From Geitlerinema sp. PCC 7407 (GTDB lineage: Bacteria; Cyanobacteriota; Cyanobacteriia; PCC-7407), in NCBI RefSeq assembly GCF_000317045.1, contig NC_019703.1:3088501-3152500 (forward strand): a stretch of 64,000 nt of DNA, written 5' to 3'. Below, one piece after another: positions 38,270 through 46,968 of the stretch (positions are counted from its first letter, which is position 1; every line of letters starts with the position of its first letter). The notes under the pieces were generated by a model. That model searched no databases. It worked only from the letters and a program-made list of their open reading frames with translations, and was not told the origin of the DNA. The position numbers and the translations under genes were made by a program.

Positions 38270-39253
38270 CTAGACGCGCAGAGCCACCATCTTGCGGACG
38301 GCCTCTACGATGTCCTCAGGCTGCACAATGGTCAGCCGCTCCAAAGCACCGTTGTAGGGAGTCGGGATGTCCTGGGAGGACATCCGCAGTACCGGGGCAT
38401 CGAGCTCATCAAAGAAGCGATCGTTGATGGAGGCGACGATTTCTGCACCGATTCCGCCAGTCCGCATGCACTCCTCAACCACGATGACGCGGTGAGTTTT
38501 GCGAATGGATTCGCCAATGGTGTCAAAGTCCAGCGGCTTGAGGGAAATCAAGTCGATGACTTCCGGGTCAAAGCCTTCTTTTTCGAGGGTTTTGAGCGCC
38601 TGGGTGACGTGGTGGCGCATCCGGGAATAGGTGAGGATGGTGACATCCTTGCCGCGCCGGACGATCTCTGCTTTGTCGAGGGGCAGGACATACTCCTCGT
38701 CGGGCAGGTTTTCCTTGAGGTTGTACAGGAGGACGTGCTCGAAGAAGAGCACCGGGTTGTCGTCTCGGATGGCGGCTTTGAGCAGGCCTTTGGCGTTGTA
38801 GGCCGTGGAGCAAGCAACGATCTTGAGGCCAGGGACGGCCTGGAAGTAAGCCTCGAGGCGCTGGGAGTGCTCAGCGCCGAGCTGACGACCGACACCGCCC
38901 GGTCCGCGAATCACCATGGGGATTTTGTAGTTGCCGCCCGAGGTATAGCGGAGCATCCCGGCGTTGTTGGCGATTTGGTTGAAGGCCAGGAGCAAAAAGC
39001 CCATGTTCATGCCCTCGATGATGGGGCGCAGGCCAGTCATGGCGGCGCCAACGGCCATGCCGGTAAAGCTGTTTTCGGCGATCGGGGTGTCGAGGACCCG
39101 CAAGTCGCCGTATTTCTTATACAGATCCTTGGTGACCTTGTAGGAACCGCCGTAGTGACCGACGTCTTCCCCCAGGACAAACACAGACGGATCGCGGGCC
39201 ATTTCTTCGTCGACAGCCTCGCGAAGGGCGTTGAACATGAAGGTTTCTGCCAT
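38270..39253 (-). CDS. pdhB: Pyruvate dehydrogenase E1 component, beta subunit
   Basis: Partner of PdhA in the thiamine-diphosphate E1 that feeds acetyl-CoA to lipid synthesis. The 327-residue protein has '[18 protein letters not shown]' (the glutamate that activates the thiamine ring lies in the following '[11 protein letters not shown]'). It also has '[19 protein letters not shown]' and '[19 protein letters not shown]'. The length and motifs match the plastid/cyanobacterial type. The alpha subunit gene is not in this window. Confidence 0.97.
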   Translation of the reverse strand: MAETFMFNALREAVDEEMARDPSVFVLGEDVGHYGGSYKVTKDLYKKYGDLRVLDTPIAENSFTGMAVGAAMTGLRPIIEGMNMGFLLLAFNQIANNAGMLRYTSGGNYKIPMVIRGPGGVGRQLGAEHSQRLEAYFQAVPGLKIVACSTAYNAKGLLKAAIRDDNPVLFFEHVLLYNLKENLPDEEYVLPLDKAEIVRRGKDVTILTYSRMRHHVTQALKTLEKEGFDPEVIDLISLKPLDFDTIGESIRKTHRVIVVEECMRTGGIGAEIVASINDRFFDELDAPVLRMSSQDIPTPYNGALERLTIVQPEDIVEAVRKMVALRV

Positions 39254-39393
39254 CTATAACCTCGTCAGCGGCTACGGTCTACGTCGAGTGGTTGCACGAA
39301 TTTTGATGCAGTCTAAGATTTTACCCCTTAACCGGGGGTTTCGCTGCGATGAGCGGGGATCTTCGAGGGATCGCCCTTGGGGGAAAGTCGCCG

Positions 39394-40341
39394 CTAGGAC
39401 TGAGCAATGGTCCACTGGGACTGCTGCAATCGCTGCTGCCAGAGCTGGTAGCCTTGGGCGCTTAGGTGAAGGCCGTCGGTCGTGAGTTCGGGGCGCAGGT
39501 TGCCATCAAAGTCTGCAAAGGCAGAGTAGAGATCGAGGTACTGGGCGTTTTCTTGGCGGGCGATCGCGGCGAGGCGCTGATTGAGGCGCGCCACGCGATC
39601 GCCTGGAATCCGGTCTAGGCGCGTGGGCAAAATCGACTGCACGACGATTTGGGCAGAGGGGTGGGTTTGGCGCAGTCGCCGCATGATCACCCGCAGATTC
39701 CACAGGACGGTGTTGTCTGAGGCACCTTGCTTGAGGTCATTGACCCCCGCCATCACGTAGATCGTGTCGGGCCGCGTCTGGGCGAAGTTTTGCAGACGGC
39801 TCAGGACGTGGGCCGAGGTCTCGCCGGAGATGCTTTGGTTGAGCCAGAGGCGATCGCCCGCCAAGTCCTCCGGGGGCAGCCACAGGGTGAGGGAGTCTCC
39901 CACCAGGACCGACAGGCGGCTGCGGCCCTGACTCTGGGCGACCACCCGCGCTTCTTGGGCCAGGAGACGCTTCCAGTCTTCGTGGGTGGGCTGGCGGGTC
40001 GCCCGAGACCACAGATCCTGAAAGCTGTCACTGGGCAAACGGGTGTAGAGCCGGCCCGCCCGCAGGGCGGCCCAGCGCTGGACAAAGAGCTGGCTGCCGG
40101 AGCGAGGCCGCGGAATTACCTGGGGCGGCGCTAGGGGCGTGAAGTCCGAGCGGCCGGGCGGCAGAGCGCCAAACTCGGGCTGAATCGCCACACCGGCGGG
40201 GGCTGGCGGATTAGCGGGAACAGCGGGCTCCGGAAGGGTCTTGGGAGCAGTCTGGAGAATGGGCACCGGATCGGGAGCGGACGCAGAGGCAGAAGCAGCA
40301 AGCTGGGCTTCGGTCAGAGCCAGGAGTTCCAAACCACTCAT
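39394..40341 (-). CDS. SGNH/GDSL-family hydrolase
   Basis: A 315-residue protein. An N-terminal Ala/Pro-rich segment (to about residue 100) leads into an SGNH esterase/lipase domain. 'VLVGDSLTLWLP' is block I with the catalytic Ser, the oxyanion Gly/Asn come in blocks II and III ('MAGVNDLKQG'), and 'DGLHLSAQGYQLW' is block V with catalytic Asp and His. The likely substrate is an ester on a lipid, polysaccharide or peptidoglycan; specificity cannot be read. The ATG at 40341 is used; a TTG in frame at 40482 would add a polar extension and bring it to 18 bases from nnr. Confidence 0.82.
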   Translation of the reverse strand: MSGLELLALTEAQLAASASASAPDPVPILQTAPKTLPEPAVPANPPAPAGVAIQPEFGALPPGRSDFTPLAPPQVIPRPRSGSQLFVQRWAALRAGRLYTRLPSDSFQDLWSRATRQPTHEDWKRLLAQEARVVAQSQGRSRLSVLVGDSLTLWLPPEDLAGDRLWLNQSISGETSAHVLSRLQNFAQTRPDTIYVMAGVNDLKQGASDNTVLWNLRVIMRRLRQTHPSAQIVVQSILPTRLDRIPGDRVARLNQRLAAIARQENAQYLDLYSAFADFDGNLRPELTTDGLHLSAQGYQLWQQRLQQSQWTIAQS

Positions 40342-40500
40342 GGGCAATTGCTGGTGAAACGACGCGGGGCGATCGCTCCTGAGCTGCAAATCTTGGCAGA
40401 CCACGGAGCGATCGCCTGTTTCTCTTTTGACACGGGTTTCTTCCGCAGTCAGGACAGTTGCCGGATTTCCTCGCTGGCCCAAAGCGCCGCAACAACTCTG

Positions 40501-42066
40501 TTACATCGGGGGACGGGCGATCGCCGCCCAGTCCCGCAGCGTCGGGATCAGGGCCTCGGTCAGGGTCACCGGATCCACGCCCAGGACGGTGCGCTCCTGA
40601 GCCGCTCGGCATGCCGCCTGGGCATGCCACCAGGCGGCGCTGCGCACGCTCGCCTCCGGGGCGATCCCTTTGGCGAGTCCCTGGGCCATCAGGCCACCGA
40701 TCAGCCCGGTCAAGACATCGCCGCTGCCGCCCCGAGCCAGGGCGGGCGTGCTCTCGGGATTGATCCAGACGGGGCCTTGGGGGCTGGCGATCGCCGTTCG
40801 CGCACCCTTAAGCAAAATGGTTGCACCCGTGGCCTGGGCCGCAGCCTGGGCCGCCTGGGGCCGGTTTTCGCGATCCCAGCCGGTCTCGGGAAACAGCCGC
40901 TGAAATTCGCCAGTGTGGGGGGTCAGCACCGTCGGGGCCGATCGCGATCGCAGGGTGGCGATGGGATCGATTTGGGCCAGCAAGTTCAGGCCGTCTGCGT
41001 CGAGGACCAAGGGGCGATCGCTCTCCAAAAGCGTTCTCATAACGCCCGCTGCGTCCAGGGTCAGGCCCGGTCCACAGGCGATCGCCTGGAATTTCGCCAA
41101 GTCGAGACTGGGCAATTGGGCGATCGCCCCGCTCTCGGTTTCCGGGCAGCCGTAGGCCACCACCTCGGGCAGGCGGCTCACCAGCCAGGGCTTCGCGGAC
41201 TCCGGCACCGCCATGGACACCATACCCACCCCCGTCGCCCGCGCCCCCAGCGCCGTCAGCAGCATCGCCCCCAGGTACTGCCGAGACCCGCACACCAGCA
41301 GGACGTGGCCCTGGCGATACTTGTGAGTGGAGGGCTGGCGGACCAGCGGCAGCCCCGAAAGAGCGACTTCTGGGGTGATCCGGCGCAGCCCAGGCGACTC
41401 TGATAGCACCGCCGCGATGTCCGCTAGGGGCAGATCAAAGTCAACTAGCTCTGTTTCTCCAACAAAGGCCAGGGCGCGATCCTGGAGCAAGCCCAGCTTC
41501 CAGAGGCCCAAACACAGGGTGCGATCGGCACAGATTGCGGTGCCCAGGGCCTCGCCGGTGTCGGTGTGCAGACCGGACGGCAGGTCAATGCTGACTACGG
41601 GGCACGGCAGGGCGTTGAGGTGGGCGATCGCCGCCGCCAAATCCCCGTCGATCGGGCGCTCCAGCCCAAAGCCAAACAGCCCATCCACAATCAAATCCAC
41701 GCCGTCCAGGCTCTCGGGGCGATCGCTCACCGAAGCGCCCAGGCTCTGGACATAGCGGGCGTGCTGAGCCGTCAAGTCTTTTAGCTTAGCGATGGGCTGC
41801 CACAGACGCACCTCATACCCCCGAAACAGCAGCTCCCGCGCCACCACCAGCCCATCGCCGCCATTGTGCCCCGGCCCCACCAGCACTCCCACCCGGCGCG
41901 TTGCAGGCTGGGGGTAGAGCACCTGAATTCGGCGCGCCACCTGGCCAGCGACCTTTTCCATTAGGGCCGCGACCGGCATCCCCGCCGCAAACACCCGCGA
42001 CTCGATGGCGCGCATCTGCTGGGCCGTCACCACAAAGGTTTGAAGTTGAGCCGCTCGGTCCTGCAT
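40501..42066 (-). CDS. nnr: Bifunctional NAD(P)H-hydrate epimerase/dehydratase
   Basis: Repairs hydrated NADH and NADPH. The 521-residue fusion has the YjeF_N epimerase domain first ('VLVGPGHNGGDGLVVARELL', 'DLIVDGLFGFGLERP', 'VSIDLPSGLHTDTG'). The ADP-dependent dehydratase follows from about residue 235, with 'GHVLLVCGSRQYLGAMLLTA' landmarks, 'ACGPGLT', 'TPHTGEFQRLFP', 'LLKGARTAIA' and the catalytic 'GGSGDVLTGLIGGL'. Both active centres look intact. It lies between the SPOR-like gene (37 bases upstream) and the SGNH hydrolase gene. Confidence 0.95.
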   Translation of the reverse strand: MQDRAAQLQTFVVTAQQMRAIESRVFAAGMPVAALMEKVAGQVARRIQVLYPQPATRRVGVLVGPGHNGGDGLVVARELLFRGYEVRLWQPIAKLKDLTAQHARYVQSLGASVSDRPESLDGVDLIVDGLFGFGLERPIDGDLAAAIAHLNALPCPVVSIDLPSGLHTDTGEALGTAICADRTLCLGLWKLGLLQDRALAFVGETELVDFDLPLADIAAVLSESPGLRRITPEVALSGLPLVRQPSTHKYRQGHVLLVCGSRQYLGAMLLTALGARATGVGMVSMAVPESAKPWLVSRLPEVVAYGCPETESGAIAQLPSLDLAKFQAIACGPGLTLDAAGVMRTLLESDRPLVLDADGLNLLAQIDPIATLRSRSAPTVLTPHTGEFQRLFPETGWDRENRPQAAQAAAQATGATILLKGARTAIASPQGPVWINPESTPALARGGSGDVLTGLIGGLMAQGLAKGIAPEASVRSAAWWHAQAACRAAQERTVLGVDPVTLTEALIPTLRDWAAIARPPM

Positions 42067-42103
42067 GGCGATGGGGCGCTCAAGCGTTGTTCAGTTCGTT
42101 CAG

Positions 42104-42889
42104 TTACCGATCGAAATAGACCCGCGCGTTGGGGAGGCCGATCCCCTTGAGGGCGTTCATGGAGCGCTCCGCCGCGTCGCGATCGCCGAAGGGACCGACC
42201 GCCACATGAGGTCCCAAAGGTGCCGTGCGCTGGAGCACCTGGCCACTGACCCCGGCACGGCGCACCGTTTCGGCAATGGACGGCAGCAGGGCGCGATCGG
42301 CCGGAATCACCACATAGTAGCCCTGGGCCACCGACCCAAAGTCCTCTCCGCCGTCCCCCGAGACCGAGATCAGGTTCGAGCGAATGCCCTGGGCCTGGAG
42401 CTGGGCCGCTCGCTGGGCGGCGTTTTCGCGGCTGTTGAAGGTGCCTGCCTGAATCACCGTGCGTCCTTTATAGGTCTTGCGGAAGGCCTCCGGCTCCACG
42501 CGCCGCACCTGCCCCAGCAGCAGATCGCTATCGCCGCTGATCAGCACGAAATAGCGTCCGGGCAGGCCAGCCGGGGTGGCGGGGCTCAGCGACGGCGCGG
42601 TCGTCGGCAGGGGCGCAGAAAATTCAATTTCCCGAGGGGCAGCGGCGGGAGCAGCCGACGGGTCCGAGGGCACGGTCACCGAGGGCAAGGGCGTGAGTTC
42701 TGGCGGCGGCGGCAGACCCTGAAACACATCCTGAGCGATGAGCTGGCTTTTGAGGAGAGGGGTTTCTGCGATCGCCCCCTCCGCGATCGCCCCCAACGCA
42801 CCCGAAACCACCGCTGCCCCCGCGAGCAGGCGCAGCTTTAGCCCAAAACGTAGCGGCCCAACTTGGCACCCATTGTGGTGACTCACCAT
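42104..42889 (-). CDS. SPOR-like repeat envelope protein
   Basis: A 261-residue predicted periplasmic protein. The signal peptide 'LLAGAAVVSGALGAIAEGAIA' is followed by a Pro/Ala-rich linker. Two repeats then resemble SPOR modules: 'TVIQAGTFNSRENAAQRAAQLQ' (landmark) and 'HVAVGPFGDRDAAERSMNALK'. SPOR domains bind denuded peptidoglycan glycan, so a cell-wall or septum role is plausible. The match is by pattern only. It is the first gene of a leftward set with nnr. Confidence 0.7.
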   Translation of the reverse strand: MVSHHNGCQVGPLRFGLKLRLLAGAAVVSGALGAIAEGAIAETPLLKSQLIAQDVFQGLPPPPELTPLPSVTVPSDPSAAPAAAPREIEFSAPLPTTAPSLSPATPAGLPGRYFVLISGDSDLLLGQVRRVEPEAFRKTYKGRTVIQAGTFNSRENAAQRAAQLQAQGIRSNLISVSGDGGEDFGSVAQGYYVVIPADRALLPSIAETVRRAGVSGQVLQRTAPLGPHVAVGPFGDRDAAERSMNALKGIGLPNARVYFDR

Positions 42890-43130
42890 GACTTCGAACC
42901 CAATGATTTTTGAGGAACTCCCCTAGGGCATGGGAAAATTTGCAGCCAGTGTAGCACGGGAGTTTGGCAAAACCCTGCCCTGGCTGCCAGAGGGCAATCG
43001 CCCCAGATTTTTGGCCCCTGACGCCCCTTGGCCAAAACCCACTACACTAAAACCCCAGAAGGACCAAAGTCCTCAAGGCGTTTTGGATCCGTCTCGCTGT
43101 TCTTTTGCGCTTCGCCGCCCCATAGCCCCC

Positions 43131-43490
43131 ATGAGCCATCTTTCCCCGCTCAAACTCAATCTCACCGAAGGCTCGGTTTCCCTTAGCTTCACGCCGGAGG
43201 CCGCCCGCGATTTGCAAGCGGCCCTCAGCACGCTGATGAGTCGTCTCAAGACGATCGCCGCCCAAGCCACCCCCGGCACCCCCGGCCGCCCCAATCCCCA
43301 GGAGCCCATCGAGTATCGCCACACCGGCGACGTCTTTCTCGAGATCTTCTGCAATCCCAATATTTGGCCCAGCCCCTTCGCTGCCAAGGTCCTGATCACC
43401 ATCCGGGACGAGCGCATTCGCCTCACCACCGAAGCCGAGCTGAGCCGCGTGATCGAGGACGTCAACTTTTATCTCGAGCAGGCTGGCTAA
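43131..43490 (+). CDS. Conserved cyanobacterial protein, function unknown
   Basis: A 119-residue soluble protein starting MSHLSPLKLNLTEGSVSLSF. It has alternating beta and helix patterns, a Pro/Gly-rich linker (ATPGTPGRPNP), then 'EYRHTGDVFLEIFCNPNIWP' and 'LITIRDERIRLTTEAELSRV'. No signal peptide, membrane segment or catalytic motif is apparent. The frame is open further upstream to 42930, but the Met at 43131 is the natural beginning of the folded part. Function is unknown. Confidence 0.65.
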   Translation: MSHLSPLKLNLTEGSVSLSFTPEAARDLQAALSTLMSRLKTIAAQATPGTPGRPNPQEPIEYRHTGDVFLEIFCNPNIWPSPFAAKVLITIRDERIRLTTEAELSRVIEDVNFYLEQAG

Positions 43491-43678
43491 AACGGACCTT
43501 TTGGCTAGAAAGCTCACCCACAACCAGCATTCTCAGAAGAGTTTTGTAGAATCGAGGCAGGCTCAGGCTCACACTGACAGCAGGCGATCGCCCCTAGACC
43601 CTCATTCTTGGGCATCCCACGCTTCGCGTTTCGCTGTCACCCCCTCCCTGCCCCATTCAAAATACCGACATAACCTCG

Positions 43679-44089
43679 ATGAACTCCGACACCGTACTTC
43701 AGTTACTCCAGCGAGGTTTTCGCGTCACCCTCGGCGCGACAGCTTCCCTAGTTGAGATCCTGCAAGATCCCCAACGGCGTGATGCCAACCTCTCCAAGCT
43801 GCGGACCGAGTTTGATCAGCTAGCCCAAGAGTGGGCCGAAAAGGGCAGCGTCACCGAGCAGGAAGCCCGCAACTTTGTGGACAGCATTTTCCGCCAGGGC
43901 GATCGCGCCGCCTCCAGCCCCGCCGAGAGTACCGGATACGACTACGGCAGCACCACCACCGTGGTCGCTCCGCCCTCGGCAGCCTCGCCGGACACGCAGC
44001 TAGAGCTGCAAGAGCTGACCGCTCAGCTTGCAGCCATCCGGGCCGAGCTCGAAGCCCTCAGAAACCAAGAATCTGACTCCGGACAGTAG
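43679..44089 (+). CDS. Phasin-like helical protein, conserved in cyanobacteria
   Basis: A 136-residue protein. The first 80 residues form two amphipathic helices ('LLQRGFRVTLGATASLVEIL', 'LRTEFDQLAQEWAEKGSVT') of the kind seen in phasin-like and polyhydroxyalkanoate-associated proteins. A Ser/Pro/Ala-rich linker follows, then a coiled-coil end (LELQELTAQLAAIRAELEAL). The phasin resemblance is by pattern alone; no polyhydroxyalkanoate gene is nearby. A terminator follows 38 bases after the stop. Confidence 0.65.
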   Translation: MNSDTVLQLLQRGFRVTLGATASLVEILQDPQRRDANLSKLRTEFDQLAQEWAEKGSVTEQEARNFVDSIFRQGDRAASSPAESTGYDYGSTTTVVAPPSAASPDTQLELQELTAQLAAIRAELEALRNQESDSGQ

Positions 44090-44127
44090 GCGATCGCCCC
44101 GGCAAAACAACTGCATCTTGATTCCCA

Positions 44128-44164
44128 AAAACGCCCTGCACTTTTATCAAGTACAGGGCGTTTT
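44128..44164. terminator. Bidirectional hairpin terminator
   Basis: An 11-bp stem (44128-44138 with 44154-44164) with A4 on one edge and T4 on the other lies between the convergent phasin-like and DUF4327 genes. Confidence 0.85.
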
Positions 44165-44210
44165 CCCAATGAAAACTATTCAATTTTTAGAAGCCTCACA
44201 CCTTTGGAAT

Positions 44211-44432
44211 CTAATCGTTTTCCCACTCTTCGTGGCCGAGCAAGTCACAAATCGGATCGCGCAACAAGAAATCATTACGCTCTAGTTCGCACTCCACCAA
44301 GGCCCACTCCCGAGGCGGGATGAACTGGCACAGAACGTAAATCGGCTGTTTGCGGCTAACTACCCCTTTGTGCACAAGCTGACGCGCTTCGTCCTGAATT
44401 ACATTTAAGGAGTATTGGACAGATTGAATCAT
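44211..44432 (-). CDS. DUF4327 family protein
   Basis: A 73-residue protein. 'VIQDEARQLVHKGVVSRKQPIY' (landmark), 'IPPREWALVECELERNDFL' and 'RDPICDLLG' match the small cyanobacterial DUF4327 family closely. It is soluble and acidic at the C-terminus. Function is unknown; one conserved Cys lies in 'VECEL' and another in 'PICDL'. Confidence 0.88.
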   Translation of the reverse strand: MIQSVQYSLNVIQDEARQLVHKGVVSRKQPIYVLCQFIPPREWALVECELERNDFLLRDPICDLLGHEEWEND

Positions 44433-44862
44433 GGTTCACCCTCATGTCTGTAGCGAGCTAACAAATCGAGACGGGGTAGCGAAACCAACGGTAAAGCTTT
44501 GGGCGAGCTGTGCCTTTTGTAATCGAGTATACTAACCAGTTTTTATTCTTACGCTACCCCTCTCTCAATTATATTAATAACCGTTAAGAGAGTCAGAACT
44601 CTCTGACATTATAATTTCTACAAAATGTGCCACCTTTGATACAATCCGCAGCGGCTTTTGGCAGTTCTAGAAAGTTTAAATTCGCTTATTTGAACGATAG
44701 AAATTCTTAAGAAGTTCCAAAGTTTCAGGCCAAGAGGAACCTCTAGAACTATTGTGGCAGCGATCGCCTGGGGCGCTTCAGATCAAAACAGAAACACACA
44801 ACTCCCAAAAGTTCGGGGCCTGAAACATTTTCTAAAGTTGCGATCGCCTGCACCTTCCAAGC
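44433..44862. other. Intergenic region upstream of DUF4327 and downstream of pdxA
   Basis: A 430-base stretch. The section 44510-44740 is AT-rich and should contain the DUF4327 promoter; the rest holds three HIP1-type sites at the pdxA end. No gene or T-tailed hairpin was recognised. Confidence 0.5.
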
Positions 44863-45930
44863 TTAAGAGGCGATCGCAGGTTGAGAGACGCCCTGGCGGC
44901 GCTGGACACACAGATCTACCGCTAGGTCTAGGGCCGCTTTCATACTGGCGGGGCTAGCGATTCCCCGGCCAGCGATATCAAAGGCGGTGCCGTGGTCCGG
45001 AGAGGTGCGCACGAAGGGCAAGCCGATGGAGGTGTTGACGGCGCGATCGAAGGCCATCAGCTTGACGGGAATGAGGCCCTGGTCGTGATAGAGGGCGAGG
45101 TAGCCGTCGTGGGCGATCGCGCCTGCGGGGCCAAACCAGGCCTGGCCGGGCTTGACCCACAGCGTGTCGGGGGGAATCGGTCCCTCAATCTGGACGTGGG
45201 GCCAGCGCTGGCGCGATCGCTCTAGCCAAGGTCCCAGCCACTCCACTTCTTCTCGGCCCAGCTGCCCCTGCTCGCCGCTGTGGGGGTTGAGGCCGGCAAC
45301 GGCAATGCGCGGCGTTTTGAGGCCAAAGTCTTGGTCCAGGCACCCTAGCAGCAGCTCCAGCTTCTGATCGAGCAGCTCCGGGGTGAGGGCGTCGGGCACC
45401 TGGCGCAGGGGAATGTGGGTGGTGGCCAAGAGGGTGCGCAGGATCCAGCCTGTATGGGGCGATCGCGCCACGAAGAGCATGCCGTAGCGCGGGGCGCCGC
45501 CCCGCTCAGCCAGCAGCTCTGTTTGGCCGGGATAGTGATGACCAGCTGCTTTCCAGGCGGACTTGGCGATGGGGCCGGTGACGATTCCCTGGAACTCGCC
45601 AGCAACGGCCCGAGCGATCGCCGTCTCCAGGTACGCGAAGCTGGCTGCGCCCGTGGCTGCGCTTTCTTGACCCCAGGTCAGCGTGCTCAGGGGAGTCGGC
45701 ACCTCCAGGACCGCCAGGGTTGCCGGGTCAGCCAGCGGCAGATCGGGGTGCTGGCGACGCAGGTGCTCGTAGGTCGTTTCCAGGAGCGATCGCTGGCCCA
45801 CCACCGTCACCTGAGCCCCTGGCAGCGGCTGAGACAGCGCCTTGAGCAGCACCTCAGGCCCGATACCCGCAGGATCTCCGAGGGTGACCGCCAACCGAAC
45901 CTGCTCTTGTTCCCGATGCTGCCCGTTCAT
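44863..45930 (-). CDS. pdxA: 4-hydroxythreonine-4-phosphate dehydrogenase
   Basis: An NAD-dependent enzyme in the DXP-dependent route to pyridoxal phosphate. The 355-residue product from the ATG at 45930 (AGGAGAA site just upstream) has '[20 protein letters not shown]', '[20 protein letters not shown]', '[19 protein letters not shown]' and '[19 protein letters not shown]'. The last two carry the metal-binding histidines; '[15 protein letters not shown]' closes the site. It diverges from petM. Confidence 0.96.
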   Translation of the reverse strand: MNGQHREQEQVRLAVTLGDPAGIGPEVLLKALSQPLPGAQVTVVGQRSLLETTYEHLRRQHPDLPLADPATLAVLEVPTPLSTLTWGQESAATGAASFAYLETAIARAVAGEFQGIVTGPIAKSAWKAAGHHYPGQTELLAERGGAPRYGMLFVARSPHTGWILRTLLATTHIPLRQVPDALTPELLDQKLELLLGCLDQDFGLKTPRIAVAGLNPHSGEQGQLGREEVEWLGPWLERSRQRWPHVQIEGPIPPDTLWVKPGQAWFGPAGAIAHDGYLALYHDQGLIPVKLMAFDRAVNTSIGLPFVRTSPDHGTAFDIAGRGIASPASMKAALDLAVDLCVQRRQGVSQPAIAS

Positions 45931-46145
45931 ACCCGTTCTCCTGAAGATTGACCTATCCCAAACTCCGTTGGCCCAGCCGAGGAGGCCAGCCAGCAGCACC
46001 GCTCCAGCGGGCCACAAACCAACTATTCCAGCCCTGATTGACCTAAAATACTGGGTGCAGCCCCCGGCGTTCAGGCGACTTTCGCCGCATTCTAGAACCC
46101 AGGGAGCCTGTTTTCACGCAGCTACTGAGAGGAGCGAATACTGCA

Positions 46146-46250
46146 ATGGGCGAAATGTTCACCGCCGCCTTTCTATCCGCCAGCCTGATTCTGGTGGGCC
46201 TGTCCGCTGGTTTCCTGCTTCTGAAAATTCAGAAAGGCGCAGAAGGCTAA
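46146..46250 (+). CDS. petM: Cytochrome b6f complex subunit VII (PetM)
   Basis: A 34-residue single-span protein, MGEMFTAAFLSASLILVG followed by LSAGFLLLKIQKGAEG. The short polar start, a 20-residue membrane helix and the ending L-L-K-I-Q-x-(G)-A-E match PetM, one of the small subunits that wrap the cytochrome b6f core in the thylakoid membrane. A GAGAGGAG site precedes the ATG. It stands alone, diverging from pdxA and facing the ArsR-type gene 29 bases away, with ycf39 next on its strand. Confidence 0.9.
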   Translation: MGEMFTAAFLSASLILVGLSAGFLLLKIQKGAEG

Positions 46251-46279
46251 TTTCTCGTCAGTATGAGCCGGAGCACTGC

Positions 46280-46693
46280 TCAGTCCTCCGGTTCATCCAG
46301 GTGCTCCGCCACCTCTCGATACAAATTCAGCACGTGGCTGTCCTTGAGGCGATAAAACACGTTTCGCCCTTGCTTCCGGTAGCCCACCAGTCGGATCGAT
46401 CGCAGCGCCCGCAGCTGGTGCGACACCGCAGACTCGCTCATTTTGACGATCGCCGCTAGGTCACAGACGCACAGCTCTTGCATAGCCAGCGCCGACACAA
46501 TGCGCAGGCGGTTGGCGTCCCCCAGCAAACCAAAAAACTCAGCCATTCGCTGAGCCTTTTCTTGACTCAAAATTTCTCGGTGCAGTTGTCGAACCTGCTC
46601 CAGATTGACCGGATGCTGAACGTCGCAGTTCAGACTCTCCGAAGCCTGAACGGCATCCGCAGACGTTGAAAGCACAGGTTTGGGATTAGACAT
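46280..46693 (-). CDS. ArsR/SmtB-family zinc-type metal sensor repressor
   Basis: A 137-residue winged-helix repressor. 'ELCVCDLAAIVKMSESAVSHQLRALRSIRLVGYRKQG' (landmark region) is the DNA-reading part. The C-terminal helix has Asp-x-His and, ten residues after that His, His-x-x-Glu in 'DSHVLNLYREVAEHLDE', which is exactly the alpha5 zinc site of SmtB/ZiaR. The alpha3 helix has C-V-C and the N-terminal arm has 'NCDVQHP', so an alpha3N site can also form, as in ZiaR and BxmR. No transporter or metallothionein gene is adjacent and no classic 12-2-12 operator was seen upstream. Confidence 0.9.
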   Translation of the reverse strand: MSNPKPVLSTSADAVQASESLNCDVQHPVNLEQVRQLHREILSQEKAQRMAEFFGLLGDANRLRIVSALAMQELCVCDLAAIVKMSESAVSHQLRALRSIRLVGYRKQGRNVFYRLKDSHVLNLYREVAEHLDEPED

Positions 46694-46968
46694 TGCACAT
46701 CTCAAAACGCATCGGACCAGCGGCCAAAACTTTGGACGGGCTCAGCAGCCCCAATCCTACTTTAATCTTTCTGGCAGGCAGACGGCCGGGCTCGGATGCC
46801 CCTGTGCGCTGGTAGCTGAGCGGGCGCAGGCGATCGCCCCGTGGGTCACAGCTTGGGTCGCAGGTCCGTCAGGCCTTCGAGTTTTGGTCTTCTCAGCGCA
46901 TTTCTGAAAGGGGGACAAGGATTTCTGATAACATCTTATAAAAAGTTAACGAATCATCCTTATCCCTC

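Noticed and set aside
40348-41403. A 351-codon rightward open frame antisense to nnr
   Set aside because: The opposite strand encodes a clear bifunctional enzyme. The product here is Arg/Gly/Ala-rich without any family pattern.
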